DNA of 50,441 nucleotides, from assembly GCA_946482495.1 (NCBI GenBank), contig CAMLRV010000001.1, positions 1-50,441 of the forward strand, given 5' to 3'. Under the pieces are notes generated by a model. That model saw only the letters and a program-made list of their open reading frames with translations, searched no databases and was not told where the DNA came from. This document shows, one piece after another, positions 36,601 to 44,323 of the stretch. A program made the position numbers and the translations under genes. Positions within the stretch are counted from its first letter, which is position 1, and the number at the start of each line of letters is the position of its first letter. Source of the stretch: an uncultured Flavobacteriia bacterium (lineage in GTDB: Bacteria; Bacteroidota; Bacteroidia; Flavobacteriales; Flavobacteriaceae).

Positions 36601-36812
36601 CGGGAGCCGTACGAACTACGCCAATTTTACTAACTACAGGAGCAGTTGTAATAGGAGCTGCAATTATATTATTTGACCCAATTTTCCAAGGATTAGCAAT
36701 TTCTTTAGTATTTGGGGCAATAGTTTCTACCATTTTAACGTTAATAGTAGTTCCTATCATTTACTACATTACAGAAAGAAAAAAATGGGAAACACCAAAA
36801 ATTGAAAATTAA
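33606..36812 (+). CDS. RND efflux permease (AcrB/HAE1 type)
   Basis: 1068 residues. Proton-driven inner-membrane pump. One N-terminal and two groups of transmembrane helices flank two large periplasmic loops. The first half carries VFVVGIVVDDSIIIAENMHRH, with the acidic relay pair in the fourth segment. The start is placed at the ATG at 33606 (MQEGISGKIAHFFI), because upstream in-frame codons (TTG at 33576) fall inside the 7-base repeats. It completes the TolC-adaptor-permease set and ends before a bidirectional terminator. Cargo cannot be told from sequence; heavy metals, drugs or metabolites are possible. Confidence 0.94.
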   Translation: MQEGISGKIAHFFIHSKLTILLMVGLMIIGVYSSFLIPREEEPQIAIPMADIMIGYPGASPAEVESRVIKPLEKILSNVKGVEHLHSMAMNGQAMIIVQFYVGQDIERSYVKLYDELSKNENIFPKGVYKPIVKTRSIDDVPMLGVTLWSEKLNDFEIRQIAEEVTSEIEKVKDVAATKEIGGRTRELKVVLDKDKMAENGVDALGIMQMIQANNGSSQSGSFVNNDKEFLLTTGEFLATSEDVENLVVGVNANMPVYLKQVATIQDGPATPRSYVSFGYGKANEKFAKNKSEYPAVTISVGKVKGADAMQIADKIIEKLEALKKTLITDDVHVEISRNYGETASDKVGELLTHLCVAILAVTILVMLAMGWRGGLVVFFSVPLTFALTLFAYYMLGYTLNRITLFALVFVVGIVVDDSIIIAENMHRHFKMKKLSFIDAAIYAINEVGNPTILATFTVIAAILPMAFVSGMMGPYMSPMPIGASIAMLLSLFVALTVTPYLGFHLLQEKDKQEHHAEQGLETSWIYKIYNKFQRPFLENSKKRRIMLVVTVILLGGSVLMFFTKSVLVKMLPFDNKNEFQVVIDMPEGTTLERTAVVTQEIAQYLSTVPEVVNYQNYIGTSAPITFNGLVRHYDLRGGSNMADIQVNLLHKDDRDLQSHDLAKVVRPEVQKIAKKYGANVKIIEVPPGPPVLSTLVAEIYGPDYKQQIDVANQVKGILEKTTDIVDIDWYVEDNQTEYKLEVDKEKAMLNGIAPQQIVGNLTYLLKEYPISTLYDEDSNNSVGIVLSLDDKDKTSLQDIQNLKIKGSHGNVIPVADLVKVKQDTLQKTIYRKDQKRVVYVTADMAGQLESPVYAILGMNEHLQKMKLPKGYKVNELYMEQPSDESDFTVKWDGEWQITLEVFRDLGVAFGVVVVIIYMLIVGWFQNFKTPIVMMMAIPLSLVGIVFGHWLLSAYFTATSFIGMIALAGVMVRNSVLLIDFIEIRLNEGIPLKQAIIEAGAVRTTPILLTTGAVVIGAAIILFDPIFQGLAISLVFGAIVSTILTLIVVPIIYYITERKKWETPKIEN

Positions 36813-36840
36813 TATTGTTTTTTTTTATAGTTATTGAATT

Positions 36841-36872
36841 AAAAAAGCCGCTCTTAACAGAACGGCTTTTTT
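36841..36872. terminator. Bidirectional terminator between the RND operon and tyrS
   Basis: The 10-bp stem AAAAAAGCCG / CGGCTTTTTT has a 12-base loop and T tracts on both strands. Confidence 0.9.
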
Positions 36873-36891
36873 GATTTTTATGTAAATGAAA

Positions 36892-38190
36892 TTATTTCAC
36901 TTTTAAAATATAATAGTTTTTCTTTCCTTTTTGAAGTAATACAAATGTATCAGCAATTAAATCATTTGATGAAATAACGAATTCTTCTGTTACTTTTACT
37001 TTGTTTACCGAAATCGCGTTGTCTTTTAACGCTCTTCTTGTTTCATTTCCAGAAGATAAAAATCCAGATTTTACAAACGCTTCTACAATAGGATAACCCG
37101 CTTCAATTTCAGATTTAGTTACTTCTGCTTGATCTAAACTTTCAAAAACATCCGTTAAGGTTTTTAAATCTAATTGTTTTAAATCGTCCACTGTTGGTTT
37201 AAAGAACGCTTGAGATGCAAAAACCGCTTTTTCATGTTCTTCTGCACCGTGAATCATCACCGTTAATTCTTCGGCTAATTTTTTCTGTAATACACGTAAA
37301 TGCGGTGCTTCAGCATGTTCTGTTAATAAAGCATCAATAGTTGCTTTATCTAAGAATGTAAATATTTTAATGTATTTTTCAGCATCCACATCAGTCGTAT
37401 TGAACCAAAATTGGTAAAACTCATACGGAGATGTTTTATCTGCATCTAACCAAATATTTCCTTTTTCCGATTTTCCGAATTTCGAACCATCCGCTTTTGT
37501 AATTAACGGGCAAGTCATCGCGTAAGCTTTTCCTTCAATTTCCGAATCCACATTCATTCTACGGATTAATTCCGTTCCAGTTGTGATATTTCCCCATTGG
37601 TCACTTCCACCCATTTGTAATAAACAATTATGATGTTTGTGTAAATGATAAAAATCGTAACCTTGAATTAATTGGTAGGTAAACTCTGTAAAACTCATTC
37701 CTTCGCCATCGCCTGTTAAACGTTTTTTTACAGAATCTTTACTCATCATGTAGTTTACGGTAATGCGTTTTCCAACTTCACGAACAAAATCAATGAATGA
37801 AAATTCTTTCATCCAATCATAATTATTCACTAAAACTGGTGCTTGTGCATCAGTCGCATCGAAATCTAAAAAACGTGATAATACGTTTTTAATTCCTTCT
37901 ACATTTTTATTTAAAGTGGCTTCGTCTAATAAATTTCTTTCTGCAGATTTTCCTGATGGATCACCAATCATACCTGTTGCACCACCAACTAAAGCAAATG
38001 GTTTATGTCCGAAGTTACGTAAGTGCATCAATAAAATAATTGGCACTAAACTTCCAATGTGTAACGAATCTGAAGTGGGATCAAAACCAATATAAGCTGC
38101 TGTTGGTTCTTTTAATAATTGCTCTTCAGTTCCTGGCATGGCATCGTGAACCAAACCTCTCCATTGTAATTCTTCTACTAAATTCTTCAT
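36892..38190 (-). CDS. tyrS: Tyrosyl-tRNA synthetase
   Basis: Charges tRNA-Tyr. 432 residues, the TyrS1 type. Class I signatures are HIGS (44-47) in SLHIGSLVP and KFGKS (about 231-235) in the position of KMSKS. A C-terminal S4-like RNA-binding domain (about 355-432) ends the protein. The MMPL transporter stop lies 1 base upstream, so tyrS is probably co-transcribed with it. Confidence 0.97.
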   Translation of the reverse strand: MKNLVEELQWRGLVHDAMPGTEEQLLKEPTAAYIGFDPTSDSLHIGSLVPIILLMHLRNFGHKPFALVGGATGMIGDPSGKSAERNLLDEATLNKNVEGIKNVLSRFLDFDATDAQAPVLVNNYDWMKEFSFIDFVREVGKRITVNYMMSKDSVKKRLTGDGEGMSFTEFTYQLIQGYDFYHLHKHHNCLLQMGGSDQWGNITTGTELIRRMNVDSEIEGKAYAMTCPLITKADGSKFGKSEKGNIWLDADKTSPYEFYQFWFNTTDVDAEKYIKIFTFLDKATIDALLTEHAEAPHLRVLQKKLAEELTVMIHGAEEHEKAVFASQAFFKPTVDDLKQLDLKTLTDVFESLDQAEVTKSEIEAGYPIVEAFVKSGFLSSGNETRRALKDNAISVNKVKVTEEFVISSNDLIADTFVLLQKGKKNYYILKVK

Positions 38191-38191
38191 T

Positions 38192-40615
38192 TTATTTTTT
38201 TATTATTTCTTCACCCAAAGCATCTGGGTCTTCATCATTTTCTAAAACATCCATGGTTAGTTCCTTCAACTCTTGCTGATTGGCAATACTTCTGTTTAAG
38301 GACAAGACTAAACTTGGTAATAAAATTAAATTGGTTAACATTCCGAAAAGTAATGTAATAGAAACCAAACCTCCTAATGCCACTGTTCCTCCAAAATCCG
38401 ACAAGGTAAATACCGAGAATCCGAACAACAATACGAAAGAAGTATAAAACATACTTGGGCCTTCTTCTTCTAATGTAGCGAAGATAGATTTTTTAATTTT
38501 CCAATTATGGCGAACTAATTCTTGGCGATATTGTGCTAAGAATCGAATGGTATCGTCTACGGAAAGTCCGAACGCAATTCCGAAAACCAAAATTGTAGAT
38601 GGTTTAATTGGAATTCCTAAATATCCCATCAATCCAGCTGTTGCTAAAAGTGGTAATAAATTCGGAATCAACGCTACAAAAATCATTTTTACCGAACGGA
38701 ATAAGAAAAAGATTAAGGCTCCAGTTAATGCTAAAGCGAAAATTAACGACTCAATTAAATTTTCTAATAAATATCCAGTTCCTTTTTGAAATAACAAAGC
38801 CTTTCCGGTAATTGTAACTGTGTAACGGTCTTTCGGGAATAATTTATGAATTCGGTCTTGTAATTTTTCTTCTACTTTCTCCATTTCGTCTGTGCTCACT
38901 TCTCTCATAAATGTAGAAATTCTTGCATAACGTCCAGTATCATCCACATAACTTTTTAGTGGATTATTTTTACTGTCTTTCGACGAATTTTTCAAGTAAG
39001 GTAAAATGAATGCTTGCTCTTGTGAATTCGGTAAATCGTAAAAAACTGGGTTTCCGTTATAATAGGCTTGTTTGGAAAACTTCACTAAATTCACAATCGA
39101 AATTGGTTTTGAAAGTTCTGGAATCGCTTCAATTTCTGCCTGTAACTCGTCCATTTTTCTCAACGTAGAAGTTTTCATTACCCCTTTTTTACGTTTGGTG
39201 TCGATTAAAATTTCTACTGGTAGCACACCTTTAAATTCTTTTTCGAAGAAACGAATGTCTTCAAAAAACGGAGTGCTTTTTGGCATATCTTCCAAGATAC
39301 TTCCAGAGATTTTCATTTTGTACACACCAATAATTCCAATGATTAAAATACCAACTGATACGGCATAAACCTTTACACTATGATATTTTACTTGGTCAAT
39401 AATCCAGTTTTTGAAATCAACTAAATAACCACGTTCTAAATGTTCCAAATGTTTTTCTTTTGGAAGTGGCATGAAACTAAAGAAAATCGGAATCACAAAT
39501 AAACTCAGCACGAAAAGCGCCATAATGTTTACCGATGTTACAATTCCAAACTCTTGTAATAATTTATTGTCGGTAATAATAAATGTAGCAAAACCAACTG
39601 CAGTTGTCACATTCGTAATAAACGTTGCGGTTCCAACTTTCGTTAAAACACGTTGTAAACCTTTAGCTCTATTTCCATGAATACGTGTTTCTTGATGGTA
39701 TTTATTGGTTAAGAAAATACAATTCGGAATTCCGATAATCACAATTAGAGATGGAACTAAAGCAGTTAAAACGGTAATTTCGTAACGTAATAATCCTAAA
39801 AATCCAAAGGACCACATCACACCAATCATCACTACAAAAAGCGCCATCATAGTGGTGCGGAACGAACGGAAGAAGAAATAAAAAATTAACGAAGTGACTA
39901 ATAAGGTTGCTCCAATAAATAATCCGATTTCGCTAATAATAGCTTTAGCATTTAACGTTCTGATGTATGGCATTCCAGAAACTTTGATATCCGTTTTAGT
40001 AGATTTTTTAAACGCTTCAATTGCTGGAACTAGTTTGTTTAAAACGAATTCTTTTCTGGCAGGTTTGTTTACAATATCTTTTTTAAGATAAATGACACTT
40101 CTAACAATACCACTTTTTTTATTGAACAATAAGCTTTCATAAAAAGGCATTTTGTTTAATAAATCGTTCTTCTTAGTATTTAAATAAGTAGCATCAGCCA
40201 CTTTACTTTGATCAATAAATGGTTTTAATTGAAACGTTTGTAAGGAATCATTTTTAACTAAATCCTGAATTTCATTAAACGATAACACACCATCAACTTC
40301 TTTGTTTTTGCCAATAGAAGCTAACATGTTGTTCCATGCTTTAAACGTGGTAGGTTTAAAAACATCAGCACTTTTTACTGCAAAAATGATGACATTACCT
40401 TCTTCTCCGAATTTCTTTAAGAAATCTGTATAAGCAATATTGTCTTTATGGTCGTTTGGTAATAAATTGGCTTCAGTTTGAGTAAAACGGATATATTTCC
40501 ATTGCGATGCCATAAAACCAGTAAATAAGGCTATAAATAAAAGAACCCAATGTCTGTTTCTTAAAAGCGTTCGCGCAACAAAATTCCAAAAACTGGTGTT
40601 TAACCACTTCGTCAT
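38192..40615 (-). CDS. MMPL/RND-superfamily transporter
   Basis: 807 residues of two similar halves. Each has one transmembrane segment, a periplasmic domain and a five-helix SSD-like block (about 215-390 and 650-790; GIPNCIF and FGIAFGLSVDDTIRF are the motifs of the fourth segment). This is the hydrophobe/amphiphile-exporter-like COG1033 type, different from the AcrB-type pump upstream, and has no adaptor gene beside it. It precedes tyrS with a 1-base gap. Lipid or hopanoid-like cargo is possible but unproven. Confidence 0.9.
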   Translation of the reverse strand: MTKWLNTSFWNFVARTLLRNRHWVLLFIALFTGFMASQWKYIRFTQTEANLLPNDHKDNIAYTDFLKKFGEEGNVIIFAVKSADVFKPTTFKAWNNMLASIGKNKEVDGVLSFNEIQDLVKNDSLQTFQLKPFIDQSKVADATYLNTKKNDLLNKMPFYESLLFNKKSGIVRSVIYLKKDIVNKPARKEFVLNKLVPAIEAFKKSTKTDIKVSGMPYIRTLNAKAIISEIGLFIGATLLVTSLIFYFFFRSFRTTMMALFVVMIGVMWSFGFLGLLRYEITVLTALVPSLIVIIGIPNCIFLTNKYHQETRIHGNRAKGLQRVLTKVGTATFITNVTTAVGFATFIITDNKLLQEFGIVTSVNIMALFVLSLFVIPIFFSFMPLPKEKHLEHLERGYLVDFKNWIIDQVKYHSVKVYAVSVGILIIGIIGVYKMKISGSILEDMPKSTPFFEDIRFFEKEFKGVLPVEILIDTKRKKGVMKTSTLRKMDELQAEIEAIPELSKPISIVNLVKFSKQAYYNGNPVFYDLPNSQEQAFILPYLKNSSKDSKNNPLKSYVDDTGRYARISTFMREVSTDEMEKVEEKLQDRIHKLFPKDRYTVTITGKALLFQKGTGYLLENLIESLIFALALTGALIFFLFRSVKMIFVALIPNLLPLLATAGLMGYLGIPIKPSTILVFGIAFGLSVDDTIRFLAQYRQELVRHNWKIKKSIFATLEEEGPSMFYTSFVLLFGFSVFTLSDFGGTVALGGLVSITLLFGMLTNLILLPSLVLSLNRSIANQQELKELTMDVLENDEDPDALGEEIIKK

Positions 40616-40632
40616 GATATAAATTTAGGGTG

Positions 40633-40640
40633 CAAAGGTA
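40633..40640 (-). promoter_or_regulatory. -7 box for the MMPL-tyrS unit
   Basis: On the minus strand TACCTTTG matches TAnnTTTG, about 18 bases before the ATG. No TTG is seen at -33. Confidence 0.5.
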
Positions 40641-40730
40641 AGAATTATGACGAATTATATATAATTTTTAACCATATAAGTCATGTAAGTTTTGTTGCTT
40701 GGAGTATGAATTTAATTATGTAATAATGAG

Positions 40731-40738
40731 TATATTTG
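40731..40738 (+). promoter_or_regulatory. -7 box for the lipoprotein gene
   Basis: TATATTTG is a full match, 38 bases before the ATG. Only TTT stands 17 bases upstream. Confidence 0.45.
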
Positions 40739-40776
40739 GATTATTAAGTAATTGACAAACTTTTAAAGTTAATTTT

Positions 40777-41280
40777 ATGTTCAAAAACAGCTTCTTTATA
40801 TTATTTATTTTTGTGTTGATTTCTTGTAAATCTTCAAATCAAATAACATTGTATAAAGACAAGGATATATTTACTAAACCATTTGAGCCAACATCTATTG
40901 ATTCTTATCCATGGAAGCTTAAATCTCTTAATGTTTTTGATATTAAAATTTTCAAAGGAAAAAGAGAAAAGCAATTTTATTCGATAGTCAATAGTTTGGA
41001 AATAATGCCAAATACAGAGGATAGAATGGGTTTTCCTCGCTATGCTTTTATTTTAGATTATAATAACAAGAAAGACACTTTGTACTGTTATGATTTTAAT
41101 GATAAACACAATTATGAAAATAAATTTTATTTAGTTCAAAATGATATTACATTACAAGATACAAATGATGAATTGAAAAATTTTCTTTTCAAAAATTATG
41201 AAAAATTTATTAGAAAAGAATATTATAATTTACCAGGTAAGAAAAAAGAAAAATATTGGATTAAAGAAGATGATTTCTAA
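40777..41280 (+). CDS. Unrecognised small lipoprotein
   Basis: 167 residues with a lipoprotein signal: hydrophobic N-terminus and lipobox LISC with C17. The mature part is rich in Lys, Asp, Asn, Tyr and Phe and has no motif I know. It has its own -7 box and ends only 7 bases from the stop of the converging DUF5686 gene, with no terminator between. Base composition is more AT-rich than the neighbouring housekeeping genes, which may mean recent gain. Function unknown. Confidence 0.8.
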   Translation: MFKNSFFILFIFVLISCKSSNQITLYKDKDIFTKPFEPTSIDSYPWKLKSLNVFDIKIFKGKREKQFYSIVNSLEIMPNTEDRMGFPRYAFILDYNNKKDTLYCYDFNDKHNYENKFYLVQNDITLQDTNDELKNFLFKNYEKFIRKEYYNLPGKKKEKYWIKEDDF

Positions 41281-41287
41281 ACAAATT

Positions 41288-43519
41288 CTATATCCCCAAA
41301 TTCAAAGTAAATGATAATTTTATCGCAATGTTTTGGTCAAATTTTGGCAATTGATAGGGTCCATATCTATAATAAGTTGATAATCCGAAGCCTTTGAAAA
41401 TGTTTTGCAATTCGAAACCACTTTCAAAAAATCCTTTTTCCATCGTTTTAAAAGTTATGCCTTGATGGTTTTCTGGATGCGAAAAATAACCAAATGCGGT
41501 TTTACTTCCTAACACTAAAGTCGGTTTAATACTTTTCGAAATCATCCATTTATTGAAATAATGTTTCAATTGAAAAAACGAATACCTGTCTGAATAAAAT
41601 TCATTAAAATACATGGTTTCAAAAGACGTTTTATTGGCAAAAGTAATTCTGCTTAAAATGGTTTCTCTATCTAAATTATTCGGTGCTACACTATATAAAT
41701 GAGAAAGAGGTGTGTTTCCTAAACTCATTCCACCTTGTAATAAAAAAGTAGTTTTATGACCCGATAAATGTTTCTTCTCATGATAAACTCTCGTATCAAT
41801 TTTGGTAAATTCCATGCGGTCACTTAATAAATTCGGAATGGCGTGTGATACTTGTAAAATCACTTTCGGATAGCCTTTTTCGACTTCCAAAACTTCTTGT
41901 GGTGCTTTTAAGAATTTACTATTTGGCGACCATTCAAAACTTAATGTAGCTAATGTTAAATTGTAAATAGAATAGGATTGACTTGGTGTGGCAAATTCGT
42001 AATTAAATAACGGATTTATTCGAGAACGATTGATTTTAAAAATAGTTTCGACTTGAGAAATAAATTTCGAAATCAATGTAATTTCAAAAGTTTGATGGTT
42101 GTAAAACGTAGAAATATTAAACGGTCGTGGATCAAAAAGTTTAAAACGTTTATTATCGGCTAAAAGTGCTAAGTCCGCAAACTCGGTTAAATCATCGGTA
42201 AAAGAACCTGAAATCCACATATCGTAATTTTTTGAAACTCGAAATGACGTTCCTAGCTGACTTTTAAATACACCATCTTTTGTTCCGTAAGCCCCATAAC
42301 CAAATACTTTGAAATAGGGTGAAAGGCGATCGTTAGTAGATAAGCCTAAACCTAATCGGAAACCTTCATAATTGTTAAATTTAAAAATATCTCGAGCTCG
42401 AAGGTCAATAAATCCAAACGGAATTTGTCCATTAATAAGTTTTTTTCCGAAATAAATTTTCTTTTCGATTTTGGAAGCCGTGACTAAACTATCTAAAGTT
42501 TGATAGGTATGTTGTGAGCGTTTGTCGATGCTATCATTGGCAATTGTATTAAAAAAAGCTGTGTTGGTTTTGGTAGCACTTTTATCAATATGGATTTGGT
42601 AATGTTGTTTGTATGGCTTTTCCGCGAAATCGTAATCGGAGAAATTTCGGTTAATTTTTACAAACAAATTATTGGAGTAATCGAATTTTTTTGAAGAAGC
42701 ACTCGTCATGTTTTCAAACTGAATACTTTCGCCTAAGAAATCGATATTGTGTTTGCCTTTTCCTTTGGTAATCCACAAACTTTGCGAAACTGGAAACCAC
42801 GATTTTCCATTATTAAACCAACCGAAAATAGTTTCCGATTTAACATTGATAATACTATTGATGAAAAATGTACTTTTAGTGATGGAAAAAGTTTGCAAAT
42901 CGACATTTACAAAGCCATGAATGTTATTTTTAAAGATGTTTTTGTGCGATTCAAAATGTAAGACAATTTCTCTCCCTTTTTCGGTTGAAATGGTATCGGT
43001 AATTTCAAATTTATATTTTTGAGAGCCTTCTGAAGTAAAAGGATTTTGAAAGGTAAATTGTAAAATTTTTAATTGTTTTTTACTCAAATCAAAAGGCATA
43101 AATTCCTGACCTAATAATTCGTATACCGGTTGTTTTAAACCTGCCATTTTCAACCCGATAATCGTTTCTTTTTTCTTTCCATTAATCATAGAAACTGTTG
43201 AAACTTTCTCCGTTTGATACAGATGTTGTTTGGCAATAATTTTTTTGAATTTATAACTTGAAGAGTCAATTTTAAATTTGGTTTTCTTCTTGTTTTTGTA
43301 AATGGTATCTATTGTTCCAGAAATAGAATCTGGATGTGCTGAAACAATAGCTTTTTCGTAAAAAGAATAAGTAAAATCTAAGGCTTTTAAATGATTGTTA
43401 TTCTGAATTCGGATAATATTATTGATTAATTTTTGGGTGTTTTCATCCTGCTTTGTAGTATGCTTCTGAGCCATCGCCCCAAAAGAATATAAAAACACAA
43501 TCCAAAATATTAGCCTCAT
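41288..43519 (-). CDS. DUF5686 family outer-membrane protein
   Basis: 743 residues with a signal peptide (about 1-17, GAMAQ). A conserved N-terminal DUF5686 region (LDFTYSFYEKAIVS, about 42-60) is followed by beta-rich sequence ending in the barrel-like AIKLSFTLNLGI. Most relatives that I know carry a carboxypeptidase-regulatory-like domain ahead of DUF5686; here it is missing. A membrane-barrel role is likely, function unknown. The promoter lies in the tail of the sod terminator. Confidence 0.8.
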   Translation of the reverse strand: MRLIFWIVFLYSFGAMAQKHTTKQDENTQKLINNIIRIQNNNHLKALDFTYSFYEKAIVSAHPDSISGTIDTIYKNKKKTKFKIDSSSYKFKKIIAKQHLYQTEKVSTVSMINGKKKETIIGLKMAGLKQPVYELLGQEFMPFDLSKKQLKILQFTFQNPFTSEGSQKYKFEITDTISTEKGREIVLHFESHKNIFKNNIHGFVNVDLQTFSITKSTFFINSIINVKSETIFGWFNNGKSWFPVSQSLWITKGKGKHNIDFLGESIQFENMTSASSKKFDYSNNLFVKINRNFSDYDFAEKPYKQHYQIHIDKSATKTNTAFFNTIANDSIDKRSQHTYQTLDSLVTASKIEKKIYFGKKLINGQIPFGFIDLRARDIFKFNNYEGFRLGLGLSTNDRLSPYFKVFGYGAYGTKDGVFKSQLGTSFRVSKNYDMWISGSFTDDLTEFADLALLADNKRFKLFDPRPFNISTFYNHQTFEITLISKFISQVETIFKINRSRINPLFNYEFATPSQSYSIYNLTLATLSFEWSPNSKFLKAPQEVLEVEKGYPKVILQVSHAIPNLLSDRMEFTKIDTRVYHEKKHLSGHKTTFLLQGGMSLGNTPLSHLYSVAPNNLDRETILSRITFANKTSFETMYFNEFYSDRYSFFQLKHYFNKWMISKSIKPTLVLGSKTAFGYFSHPENHQGITFKTMEKGFFESGFELQNIFKGFGLSTYYRYGPYQLPKFDQNIAIKLSFTLNLGI

Positions 43520-43537
43520 TTAATAGTAAATTTAAAG

Positions 43538-43567
43538 CAAATATACAGATAATAAAAAAGCGTCCAA
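43538..43567 (-). promoter_or_regulatory. Promoter of the DUF5686 gene overlapping the sod terminator
   Basis: On the minus strand TTG (43565-43567), a 19-base spacer and TATATTTG (43538-43545). The TTG lies in the hairpin stem of the upstream gene's terminator. Confidence 0.6.
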
Positions 43568-43581
43568 TTACTTGAACGCTT
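43554..43581 (-). terminator. Superoxide dismutase terminator
   Basis: On the minus strand the stem AAGCGTtCAA / TTGgACGCTT (one mismatch) is followed by TTTTTT, 22 bases after the sod stop codon. Confidence 0.8.
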
Positions 43582-43603
43582 ATTTTATATTTCAGTCTTG
43601 AAA

Positions 43604-44212
43604 TTATTTCGCTTCGTTGAAACGTCTTGTCACTTCATTCCAGTTAATTACATTGAAAAAAGCTTCCACGTAATCTGGTCTTCTGTTTTGGTAATTTAAG
43701 TAATATGCGTGTTCCCAAACATCTAAACCTAAAATTGGCGCACCACCACAACCAATTCCTGGCATTAATGGATTGTCTTGGTTTGGAGAAGAACAAACTT
43801 CCACTTTTCCACCTTTTTGTACACATAACCAAGCCCATCCTGAACCAAAACGAGTGGCAGCAGCTTTAGAAAATTCTGCTTTAAAGTTATCAAAAGACCC
43901 AAAAGCAGCATCAATTGCTGCAGCTAATTCACCTGTTGGTAAACCACCACCGTTTGGTGACATTACTGTCCAAAATAAGTTATGATTGTAAAATCCACCA
44001 CCGTTATTTCTAACTGGCATGTTGTTCATATCTAAATTTGCCATAATTGCCTCAATAGATTTTCCTTCTAAATCTGTTCCAGCAATAGCAGCGTTTAAGT
44101 TTGTTGTATAAGCATTATGATGTTTTGAATGGTGGATTTCCATTGTTCTAGCATCAATATGTGGTTCTAATGCATCGTATGCATAAGGTAACTGCGGTAA
44201 TTCGAAAGCCAT
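43604..44212 (-). CDS. sodA: Superoxide dismutase, Fe/Mn family
   Basis: Removes superoxide by dismutation to H2O2 and O2. 202 residues. The four metal ligands are H27, H77, D164 and H168 ([11 protein letters not shown]). [11 protein letters not shown] and the Q in SSPNQDNPL are more like the Mn type, though a cambialistic enzyme is possible. No signal peptide, so cytoplasmic. Single gene with a -7 box at 44246. Confidence 0.95.
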   Translation of the reverse strand: MAFELPQLPYAYDALEPHIDARTMEIHHSKHHNAYTTNLNAAIAGTDLEGKSIEAIMANLDMNNMPVRNNGGGFYNHNLFWTVMSPNGGGLPTGELAAAIDAAFGSFDNFKAEFSKAAATRFGSGWAWLCVQKGGKVEVCSSPNQDNPLMPGIGCGGAPILGLDVWEHAYYLNYQNRRPDYVEAFFNVINWNEVTRRFNEAK

Positions 44213-44245
44213 GATATACTATTTTTAAATGATTATTATTTTTTT

Positions 44246-44267
44246 CAAATTTATAACTTTAACTTTG
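44246..44267. promoter_or_regulatory. Divergent promoters for sodA and the AddA-like gene
   Basis: On the minus strand TAAATTTG (44246-44253) points to sodA; on the plus strand TAACTTTG (44260-44267) points to the helicase gene. Both match TAnnTTTG and lie 6 bases apart, so the two polymerases may compete. Confidence 0.5.
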
Positions 44268-44323
44268 GAAATAAAAATATTTACTATTTATAGTGATATC
44301 TATAAAATTTATAATTCGCTTTT

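Noticed and set aside
36380..36760. 126-codon minus-strand frame inside the RND permease gene
   Set aside because: It is antisense to membrane helices, a common source of long shadow frames, and has no start signals or family resemblance.
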